A DNA stretch of 64,000 bases from Lobosporangium transversale (taxonomy: Eukaryota; Mortierellomycota; Mortierellomycetes; Mortierellales; Mortierellaceae): assembly GCF_002105155.1 (NCBI RefSeq), contig NW_019028982.1, positions 642,501 to 706,500 of the forward strand. Direction: 5' to 3'. Below, piece by piece: positions 55,206 through 64,000 of the stretch (the first letter of the stretch is position 1; each line of letters opens with the position of its first letter). The translations under genes and the position numbers were made by a program. The notes under the pieces are model-generated. The model was given only the letters and a program-made list of their open reading frames with translations. It had not been told where the DNA came from and made no database searches.

Positions 55206-55326
55206 CCTTTTCAATTACAAGACACTTATTAAGAAAATCATTCATACTTAAAAAGTCATAATCAAAAGAGCGACAAATTTGGATCCTTACTTCTTTGCTT
55301 CGAAAGGATTAGAGAAATAGCAGAGG

Positions 55327-55359
<33 letters not shown>

Positions 55360-56080
55360 GCTGAGGAAGAAGGTAATGATGAATAGTAAGTGTTGCTAGA
55401 TGCGCTAGAAAAGTGGAGACCAATAAAGGGTGGACATTAGTGTATTGTGATGATATGAGCTTGATATATGGTTTTTTACTGATTGATTTTTTTTACTGAT
55501 GAATTTTTACTGACCTTTTTTTTCTTCTTCCTTGACATGCAATCGACGGTTGTTTTCTATCAATAGAAAGCACAGAGAACTGGATCTGATCTGCCCATAA
55601 ATTGATAGAAGCTAAATGGACAAATTTGTCCGGTTTTCAGTCCGAGGGATAAACCAAGTGATTGGACCCAAAGAAGTACCAAGATCTTGATCTTGGCCTG
55701 GCGCCACTGGCCTGTAAATGTCTTTTTTATTTTTGTATAGACGGATTGAACTATTGAAGAATTTAGAAAAAAAAACCCCCCATCAATTATATCATCATAT
55801 ATTATTAGCACTGCCACTAAAAAAAAGAACGCGTATGAAATCTCAAGCATTTCGCATAGCACAGACCATGTCTCAATTCCTTAATGGGCATGTTTCTCAA
55901 CGCGCATATTCTACGACTTTTAGTGAATGCTCAATCAATTTAATCCTGCACATGTATCAATGGAACCCCATCAATGAAGCCTGGCTATATAATGGGGGGC
56001 TATGGACGACGTTCGAAGGAAGGCCATCATTGGGATCTTGGAAAAAAAAATACATCTATTCAAACTATTTCAGGTCCGTG

Positions 56081-56113
<33 letters not shown>

Positions 56114-56449
56114 CGTGTAATATCTCGCGCCATGACTTAGCACACAGCCACGGATCCTTACGACTTGAGTAAGTAGACGATCCGCAAGATCGTGGCCTCA
56201 CCATGGTCGGCTCTTGTAAATAAATAAATAAAATTATGTAGCTTAAAAAATAAAAAATAAAAAATAAAATAAAGGGGATGAAATTACTTGGGTGTAAACG
56301 TAGCGTACCTTTTACCTTTGCATGGGTCTAGCATTTTGCACAGGGCTTAGTGAGGTAAAAGAGAGTAAAAGGCTTGAATTCAGCAACCACCAATCACAAC
56401 AGTGCCAAAGGAAAAAAAATGCTCCGTGATGGAGCAAAAAAAGGAATAG
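55206..56449. other. Spacer before tRNA-Leu
   Basis: No gene supported. One plus-strand frame at 55718-56140 (140 codons) has no recognised motif and ends in a poly-F run created by a T tract. Contains T runs near 55328-55357 and 56083-56113. Confidence 0.4.
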
Positions 56450-56529
56450 TGACGACAGTGGGATTTGAACCCACGCTCTTTCGAACCAGATCCTGATTCT
56501 GGCGCCTTAACCAACTCGGCCATATCGCC
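56450..56529 (-). tRNA. tRNA-Leu (anticodon CAG)
   Basis: On the minus strand 80 bases fold as a type II tRNA. The acceptor stem GGCGATA/TGTCGTC pairs with two wobbles, the D arm is GCC/GGC, and the anticodon stem is CCAGA/TCTGG with loop ATCAGGA, giving anticodon CAG (leucine, codon CTG). A long variable arm (TTCGAAAGAGC) and T arm GTGGG-TTCAAAT-CCCAC follow, with discriminator A. No intron. Confidence 0.93.
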
Positions 56530-57321
56530 TTTTATCCTTGCCGAAATTTAGGCTATGATTCGTCTATGAATCCTAGTTACAATACACTTCCTTTTTAGGA
56601 AACCAGATGACATTAAAAATTCAAGGGCAATAAAAAGCAGTCAGATCAAGATGTAGAAGTACGAAATGGATTTGAGTTTTGTTATGACTATATGCCCATG
56701 TATTAACAATTTTTTTTATTTTTTATTTTTTATTTTTTATAATAATGAGGAAAAAAAATAAAATAAAATAAAATGGGTTTATGAATATGTTCACGAGGGA
56801 GGGTAGGATGATATAAAAAAAGTGGGGGGGGGGGGGGGGAAGAGAATCTCGATCCTCTTACTGTTAACTGTTGTATGATAGACAGGTTCTTCTTTTGTCT
56901 GCCCACCTGTTCACCTGTTCACCTGTTCACCTAGGAAGTTTTTTTTTTTTTTTTTTTTTTCCTTTTATTGATGCGTATGTTTGCAGAGGAGTTAAAAGTA
57001 AGTGAAAAGAGGAGGACGCGTAAACTTTTTCCAGGTTTTAATGAAGTTACGCGTCCATGTATTTTTTTTGTATGTGTGTAAAAGAAAAAAAAAAAAAAAA
57101 AAAAATTACAGACACAAGAACACGAACATCATCTGTCTCACATGTGACACCTTGTTCCTTGAACAAATTGCTTGGTGCTTGTAAGATATAAAACCAATCT
57201 TTCTTTTGCTTTTTTTTTTTTCTTCTTTATTCTCTCCCTTCTTCTCGATACCAATCTATTTTTTTATTTTATCTTTTTTCTTTTATCAAGAACAAGAACA
57301 TCGATATCAATTATCATCATC
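56530..57321. other. Spacer with a G16 run and direct repeats
   Basis: No gene seen. It holds a run of 16 G at 56824-56839 and three to four copies of a TTCACCTG repeat at about 56905-56932. T and A homopolymers lie near 56939-56960 and 57083-57104. Confidence 0.5.
56824..56839 (+). repeat. Homoguanine run (G16)
   Basis: Sixteen consecutive G on the + strand in an otherwise A/T-rich spacer; G-quadruplex capable. Confidence 0.95.
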
Positions 57322-57368
57322 ATGGCCTGTAAGTCCTCTTCTCCTTCCTTTCATTTTTTTTTTTTTTT

Positions 57369-57402
<34 letters not shown>

Positions 57403-58046
57403 AACAGCACCAATTATCCAATGCATTGATTCACATTCCTAGATATATCTCTGACTCGTTCATTGACGCTCTATGCTGCTTTTGCTCTCTCTATCATCGT
57501 GGCTGTTCATGCTGGTGATGTTTCGTCTGTTAACGAAAATGAAATTCATTTTGAATTATCTTTATGAATATTTATCCTTATCCCGTCCCTATGGCTGCTG
57601 TTGATGTTGATACGGATACGGGTGTGGATGTTGATGTTGATGTGAATGCACTGCTTCAACTAATATTGCTGCTGCTGTTCTCGCTGTTGCTGTTTTGTAG
57701 CCAACAACCCCTTCTCCGCTTCGGTCCTCCCTGTCGGTACTCAGAATCCGGGTGACAACGTCGCAAAGCCCTTGGCTGTTCCTCCCGGTAGTGCTCCCGA
57801 GAGCACTCCTAACAACTCAGAGAACTTGAAGCATGGTACCAACAAGATGATTGTTGTCTTCAAGCCCGAGACTCCTCATGAAGAGGTTGACAAAGCTGAG
57901 GAGGACATTCGCTCTCAGGGTAAGGGTTCCCTTTTGGTTTTTTTTTTTTTTTTTTTTAGTTTTGTTTGCTGGGAAATCATTTTTACATGTTGCAACCACG
58001 AATGACGCGAAGAAGAAAAGAGAACTCGTGAGAAAAAAAAGACAAG

Positions 58047-58079
<33 letters not shown>

Positions 58080-58552
58080 AGAGCGCATTTTTTTATTGAA
58101 ACGTGTCAGGGTCTTTGTGGGATTGTTTTTTTTTTATTTTTTATTGTAGTCTAAAGCATGACCTGCATCTGCGTTAGTGCGTTGCGTGTCTACAGTTTTT
58201 TTTTTACTTTACACCTCAACGCTTTTCCTCTTTCCCCCCAAAAAAACATTGTTTTGTTAATCATCCCATCATATGTCATGTCATACCCATCTCAACGCTA
58301 AAAGAATTCATAGCTCAATATCCCAGTCATTTGATTATCTAACCTCTTTTTTTTTTTTTTTTTTTTTTTCCCTTTTTTTTCCTTCTTCCTTTAGGTGGTA
58401 AAGTCACTCAGAGCTACAGGTCTGCCTTGTTAGGCTTTGCTGCTGAAATGCCCGACTTCCAGGTCCAAACATTGACGACCAATCCTAACCTTCACTATAT
58501 GGAGCCTGATGGTGAAGTCACTGCCTATGCTCAGTCACTTATTAGCAAGTAA
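57322..58552 (+). CDS. Secreted I9-family protease inhibitor (PBI2-like)
   Basis: Four exons (57322-57328, 57443-57514, 57701-57919, 58395-58552) give 151 residues. The first exon encodes only ATG-GCC-T. Residues 1-26 form a signal peptide (YAAFALSIIVAVHA). A Pro/Asn/Ser-rich linker (28-70) is followed by a stand-alone I9 propeptide/inhibitor domain: MIVVFKPETPHEEVDKAEED, then GGKVTQSYRSALLGFAAEMP and a LHYMEPDGEV end. Stand-alone I9 proteins (Pbi2, POIA1) inhibit subtilisin-like proteases or act as chaperones. A partner in this window could be an S8 protease such as that at 19854-22570; this is inference. Intron 3 is 475 nt with several T runs. Confidence 0.85.
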
Positions 58553-59021
58553 AAAAAAAAAAAAAAAAAAAAGAAAACATGCTGGATATCCATCCCTCCT
58601 TCCTCTTTTTTCTTCCCTGCACAGATTTGTCTGTCAACAAGACATCGCTTCTTTTAACTACCTACTTTGGTAAACAAGAACTATGAAAAAAAAAATAAAA
58701 AAATAAAATAAATCTATGTTTGTTTATAAAAGAATAAGTAAAATAAAGAAACCTCTAGACTGTTTATTTTTTTACTGATGGGAAATGTTTAAATGTGTCT
58801 GGGCGAAGCATATCTTTTGACATGTTTTCATCTCTTATACCTGTCGCTTTGTATTTTTATTTTATTTTATTTTGTTTATTTTTTTTTTTAATAAGGCAAC
58901 TCTATACAAAAAAAATAAAAAAAAATAAAAAAAGGCTTAAATAAATGGAATGGATGGCTGTAAAAAAGGAGGTAGGGTATAACGGGATAGAGATGATAGT
59001 TGATGATGACTATGTTTCTTT
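58553..59021. other. Convergent 3' spacer
   Basis: A/T-rich region between the I9 inhibitor (plus) and the low-complexity gene (minus). No gene; AATAAA-like sequences on both strands suit 3' ends. Confidence 0.5.
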
Positions 59022-59565
59022 CTAGCTCTTGGTACCATGACCAACTCGCAAGCCTAGAATCATCTTCATCGACGTCCAACGCCCAGATGAAGCCGCTGGC
59101 TTGCCACCGTTGCTATTGCCACCATTGCCGTTGTTATTATTATGATTATTACTACTACCATGGCCGTGGTGATCCATCGTCATCGATCTTCCCGAGCTAC
59201 CGTTTCCTTGACCTGGATCCATCAGAGGAGCCGACTTGATCGACATTTCAAGATCTGTTGCAGATGCAGATAGCACACTCACATTACTCATGCTCTGTGC
59301 ATACGCATGTCCACGTACATGACCATAAGGCCCACGATTCCGACCAGAGCCTTCGTGGTTGTTTTGTGAATAAACATCCAATCCACCATCTCCTGCTCTA
59401 GCCCCGTTCTCGTTCGTCGATGCCGCTTTACTCCTTTGAGAACTAGTCCTGGCCAAAAGTCGAAGTCCCGCTCCTACTCCAGTTCCTAATCCAGCCCTGT
59501 TCTCTGCAGCAGCAACAGGCTGTGGTGGGTGTGCCAAATCTTGTTGATACTGATACTGCTGCTGC

Positions 59566-59602
<37 letters not shown>

Positions 59603-60902
59603 GCTGGTTATTATAGAGCTGCTGATATTGTTGTTGAGCATACAGATCTGGCATCACTGGCGCATTGCTCGCATTTCCCTGTACATTCTTCCCATCAGAC
59701 ATTGACTCTTTGAGACAAGGACTGGATTTCGAAGACTTTAGATAATATGTGGGCGTAGGTCTCGACATCGCCACCGGTGCTGGTGTCGCTGCTATGACGG
59801 GCGAGGGAGGGACGGATGAGCTGGCGGTGGATAGGGACGTAGATGAAGAGGAGGTCGAGGGCGAATTAGAGGGTAAAGGGGAAAGTGAGGGCGAAGATGA
59901 AGGTGAGGGTGCCCTCACTACCCGAGCCTTCATAATCTGCTCATCCGAAGCAGATCGCTTATAGGGGTTCGTCTGCAGAACCGCTACGTGGACCGTGCTA
60001 GAGGGTGATCGAGACAATGTGGTCGTGGGCGTGGTAGAGTCTGTAGGGGAAAGAGACGTCTTTGACGGCGAAGGCGGTGGTGAGCTGGCGTGGTGTGATG
60101 CCGGGTTCAGAATAGGCCGGGGCAGTCCAATGATATTGGCCTCTGGAACTGACAGTGTTGTCGCAGTCATTGTCGGGGACACAGGGCTGAGACTTTGGTG
60201 ATGGTAGACATTGTTGCTGTCACTGAACGAGCGCTGGACAGATTTGGGTCGCTCTACTTGCAACGACGACGTTCTCTTGGAGATGAATGGCTTTGCCGGA
60301 AGTAGTGGTGGTGAAGTCGCTTGGTTCGGAGAGGCATTGGATAGTGGTGGCGAAAGTGAAGGCGATGCTGCTGTGGCCGATGGACTAGTGACAGGAGTAG
60401 GGGACAAGGGTGGTGACACTGAGAGAGTTGGTGGCGATGGACGGGGCCGTTCTAGTGAGGAGGCATTTGTATTGATGATGCTCATCCTGTTTGAGGCATT
60501 GGCATTATTACCATTGTTATTATTGTAATTGATAGGGGGTGGTATCTGACCCGTCTGTAACAAGGAAGAGCGCCTTCCAGGAAGGAGTGGTGCTTTGAGC
60601 TGAGCATTGGCGTTGGTCTTTCGGTTAGTGGTGTTCATGTTCATATTCAGGTTCTTGTTTTCTTGAAGAGTGTTGCTGCCTGTATTACTAATTCCACTGC
60701 CAATGCCATTGGTAGTGTTTCCCGTTGCATTCTGATGTGCACCATTATTGGATCCAGCAGCAACAACGGGGCCGTTAATTGTGATTTGAACATTGGTATT
60801 GTTGCTGCTGTTGGCCCGAGAAGCAGCGGTGGGATTTGGGGGCAAAGGCAGCTTACGGACAGGGTTAGTGGCAGTCCCTGCAGCTCCATTTCCATTTCCA
60901 GT

Positions 60903-60941
<39 letters not shown>

Positions 60942-62453
60942 CGTTCCTGCTCCTGTCCCAGTTATGGGTCTGTCCAGGCCATCGGTCTTGTTATTGTAGT
61001 TGGTTAGGGCGCTTCCTACGGAGCTCACGGACGAAGCACTGGATGTGGTCGAGACTGAGGAAAAGGATGATGAAGTAGATGACCTTGGCGAGGCCATGTA
61101 GGATGATCCGGATCCGGATCTGGGTCCTGATGAAGTCGAATCTGAAGAAGAAGAAGAAGAAGAGGCTGAAACAGTAGGTTCGAAAGAGTAGGCATTTGAA
61201 ACAGATGATAGTCCGGATGCGGCTGAGATGGATTTACGTTTGGATACTATTGGAGGAGAGCCTGGACCGGTAGAAGAGAGGGAGGAGGAGGAAGAGGTGG
61301 AGCTGGTGAAGAGTAGGTCCTCTTTACTAGGAAGGTCTACAGACCAGTTGACATCAAAGACGGTTGAGAGATAGGAATGTAGTGACTGAGGCAGTTCAGA
61401 AGACTTTGGTCGAGGTAATGCTTGTTTAGTCGTCAATGAAGAGGGCTCTTCTGATCGAGGAGACGAAGAAGAAGAAGAGGAAGGAGAAGAAGGAGAAGAA
61501 GGAGAAGACGGAGGGAGAACCAAGGATGGAGTAGTCGTGGGAGTAGCAGAGGATTTGTTGTTTGAGGTATTATTGTTATTATTGTTTGTGTAGTTGAGAA
61601 ACGGGTTGGTATTTTGTTTCTAAAGTAATAGAGTTTTTACAGGGACATTTTTTTTTTTAAACCATTTTCTTGAATGTTAATAATCCATGTATATAATCAG
61701 AAAATGCTTAGACGAGCAAAAAAAAAAAAAAAAAAAACTGTGTAACTTTGACAACAGAGCAAACAGAAACAATTTCAATTTGTTGTTATTTACCGTTGAA
61801 CTTGTGCTCTCAGCTTTTGCAGTGGATCGATTGGTGTTTGTATGGGCGCTATTGTTGTTTTTTCTGTCAGCTTTGGTTCTCTTATCGGTATCGTTATCGT
61901 TCAGGCCTGCAGCACTCAAGGTCCGTTCCATCCATCCGCTCTGCTCATCCTCTTTAATCAACAGGTCACTGTCATTTGCTGTGCCCTGAAGAGGATCGGA
62001 TGAGAGAAAGTCATCGGCTCCATAGCCAATCGAGGCCTGCATCTGCATCCAGTCATCCATCGTCGCAGTGGGTGGGCTGAGTTGGTAGAGCAATGTCAGG
62101 AAGTTCTTGACAAGGATACGACGATGGATAGAGAGGGATCGATTGGAGAACATGTCGTTGTTCAACTTTAGATTTGATAGTGAGACTAGTTGCATAGTAG
62201 ACATTTCTGTTGTTGTAGTGTTGGTTAAAGTGGTTATGATTGAAGAAGGTGTAGTAGTAGTAGCAGTAGTAGTAGTAGTGGTTGTTGTTGTTGGTGTCAT
62301 TGTAGGAGACGATGAGGAAGAAGAAGAGGAATCATGTGAAAGGTCTTGAAGAAGAGAAATATCCTCGAAAAAGGAATTGATTGAGGAAGTGGTGGAGGGG
62401 GAGGAGGTTGAGAAAGGACTTGCTGCAGGTGCAGAAAGCATGGCTGTTGACAT
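59022..62453 (-). CDS. Large low-complexity hypothetical protein
   Basis: Two exons on the minus strand (62453-61794 and 61619-59022) join in phase to 1,085 residues. Long Ser, Thr, Pro, Asn and Gly runs and a Gln tract (about 18 Q, near 59.57-59.62 kb) dominate. Relatively ordinary pieces are FSNRSLSIHRRILVKNFLTLL (residues about 100-120), MDDWMQMQASIGYGADD, LPQSLHSYLSTVFDVNWSVDL, a basic cluster PGRRSSLL, SKRTSSLQVERPKSVQRS, and a C-terminal RWTSMKMILGLRVG. RxxS-like sites (RRSS, KRTSS) suggest kinase targets and disorder. I do not recognise a family. It may act as a scaffold or regulator; that is guesswork. Confidence 0.75.
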
Positions 62454-62884
62454 GATTATTATTGAAGCTGTTGCAATAAAACTTTTTGGTGAAAAAGAGA
62501 AGAGAAGAGAAGAGAAAAGAAAGAAATGCTTAAAGTGAATGGGCCATCAGAAAAAAGAGAAAAAGAAAAGGAACGTCAATGAGAATGAGAATGAGAATGA
62601 GTGAGAGAGTGAGAGAGTGAGAGAGAGTAAGAGAGTAAGAGAGTGTGAGAGTAAGAGAGTAAGAGAGTGTGAGAGTGTGAGAGTGAGAAGAGAGAGAGTG
62701 TGTTAAAAAATAAAAAAAAAAAAAAGTAAAAAAAGGGTGAGAAGTTTGTTTGGAATCAAGCCAAGGAATAAAGGGGAAATATAATGGACAAGAAAGACTT
62801 TTCGAGGAAATGAAAAAGAAAAGGGCAAAAAGGGGAAGAAGAAAAAACGTTAAGACTTTTAGGATAAGAACACATCTACACACT

Positions 62885-62975
62885 AACAATTGCCATTTGC
62901 CATTTGCCATTTGCCATTTATAATATATACCATATATAATACCATTGACCATTGACCATTGACCATTGACCATTG
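62885..62975. repeat. Two short minisatellites
   Basis: Four to five copies of TTGCCAT near 62887-62918, and five copies of CATTGAC near 62944-62976. Both are 7-bp units. Confidence 0.85.
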
Positions 62976-63350
62976 ACTATAAACATGTTGTAGAAAGATA
63001 TAGATATATTTACACACCATGCAACATTAATGCCATGCACTTTAATTGATTCATTCCATTTCCTTGATAAAATAGGGAATAGGGGGAAATAGGGCCACTT
63101 GGAGAAGAATAAGTTTTTTTTTTTTTTTTTTTTTTAAAATACATATTATATTATATACAATATTTATATATATATATATAAAAAGATCAGTGGTCAGTGG
63201 CACGCATTTAAACATTCAATTGAGAGCCCTGCTCTTTTCTTTTCTCTTCGTTTCTTTTTAACAAACTGTTACAGCTTAGTTAGTTAGTTAGTTAGTTACT
63301 GTACATGAATAAAGTTAGTTTTCTTTTTCTTGCGAATTGCTCTTCTCTAT

Positions 63351-63415
63351 ATAAAAAAATAAAAAAATAAAAAAATAAAAAAATAAAAAAATAAAAAAAT
63401 AAAAAAATAAAAAAT
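63351..63415. repeat. (TAAAAAA)n heptamer microsatellite
   Basis: About nine copies of the heptamer, the third such array in the window (see 3104-3275 and 46578-46640). Confidence 0.9.
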
Positions 63416-63919
63416 TGTAAACATAATGCTCGTGTACAACATGCCCTAGCCCAGAATAAAAAGGAAACAAAGGCAGATGCAAAATATATACATTACAAAA
63501 TAAAAAAGGTAGAATATCAAAACATTCAAAGAGACAGATGTGGATGTGAATGGTGAATGTGGATGTATAATGTGTAATGTGTAATGTGTAATGTGTAATG
63601 TACACAGTGCAGTGTGTGTATGTGAGGATGTGAGCCTTATTCTTTTTTAATGCCTTAATGCTTTAATGCTTTAATGCTTTACTATAAATCATTGCCAATG
63701 CAATGTCAATGTCTATGCTAATGCTTCTAATCCACTGCTGTGAATGGGGCACTGTCCTTTCACTTTTCTGTTCTGTTCTTTATTTGTGGTACAATTACAA
63801 TCCATGGCATCCTTTTCCTTTTCCATTCCTTCACTTTTTCCTTTTTTCCTTTTCCTCTTTTCCCTTTTTCTCTTTTCCCTTTTCCCTTTTTCTTTCTTAC
63901 TCTCATTGCCCTGAGATCC

Positions 63920-63967
<48 letters not shown>

Positions 63968-64000
63968 CAAGACATGTGGGGGAGAGGAAAAAAAAAAAAA

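Larger units (their letters stand above)
62454..64000. other. Repeat-rich right end of the window
   Basis: No gene supported. Contains GAGAGT repeats (62590-62700), minisatellites at 62885-62975, a T run near 63114-63135, a TA dinucleotide run at 63167-63180, a heptamer array at about 63351-63415, TAATGTG repeats near 63568-63600, and a CT run at 63928-63964. The upper part is the likely promoter of the low-complexity gene on the minus strand. Confidence 0.5.

Noticed and set aside
55718-56140. 140-codon plus-strand frame
   Set aside because: No recognisable motif, and its end is a poly-F tract from a T homopolymer; likely chance.

Overview
The window looks like nuclear DNA of a filamentous fungus, most likely an early-diverging one such as a Mortierellaceae member (an inference, not a search result). 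The reasons are short spliceosomal introns with GT..AG ends in almost every gene, AT-rich spacers full of A/T homopolymer runs, and a gene set of homocitrate synthase (fungal lysine pathway), Yak1 kinase, OST1, DRG1, SPX and subtilisin genes. It also has a very large helical-NACHT-pentapeptide-WD40 protein of the kind expanded in these fungi. No bacterial, viral or organellar block was seen. Gene models below were spliced by hand; exon lengths and phases were checked to sum to open frames.

Region by region. 1-6 kb: two thioredoxin-family paralogues on the + strand (the first has lost the CXXC site), with a foldback transposon between them that has long inverted repeats and a 9-bp target duplication. 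6.1-12.2 kb: a 1,996-residue NLR-like protein. 12.7-18.6 kb: a tandem duplication of about 2.85 kb carrying two secreted DJ-1/PfpI-family genes. 19-25.5 kb: a PIF1-helicase relic, a secreted subtilisin whose frame is broken by two compensating shifts, and a truncated S41-protease-like gene. 26-29.1 kb: an SPX domain fused to a zinc-dependent AspA/AstE-type enzyme. 31.8-41.6 kb: the housekeeping core, with homocitrate synthase, OST1, DRG1 and a DEDDy 3'-5' exonuclease protein; the last two are divergently transcribed. 42 kb: tRNA-Ala(UGC). 44.1-46 kb: an alpha-tubulin N-acetyltransferase homologue. 47-52.5 kb: a Yak1/DYRK kinase. 53.6-55.2 kb: a chimeric relic carrying a broken copy of the NACHT region seen at 8-9 kb. 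56.5 kb: tRNA-Leu(CAG). 57.3-58.6 kb: a secreted I9-type protease inhibitor starting with a 7-nt exon. 59-62.5 kb: a 1,085-residue low-complexity protein of unknown function.

There is no operon-like system. The themes are housekeeping (lysine synthesis, N-glycosylation, translation GTPase, RNA processing), nutrient signalling (SPX, Yak1), redox/stress proteins in local duplicates (thioredoxin, DJ-1), secreted proteolysis with a potential inhibitor (S8 and I9), and an NLR repertoire that is copied and broken within the same 50 kb. The least ordinary items are the CXXC-less thioredoxin, the secreted DJ-1 tandem, the SPX-AspA fusion, the tubulin acetyltransferase in what is probably a non-flagellated fungus, and the chimeric NLR relic.
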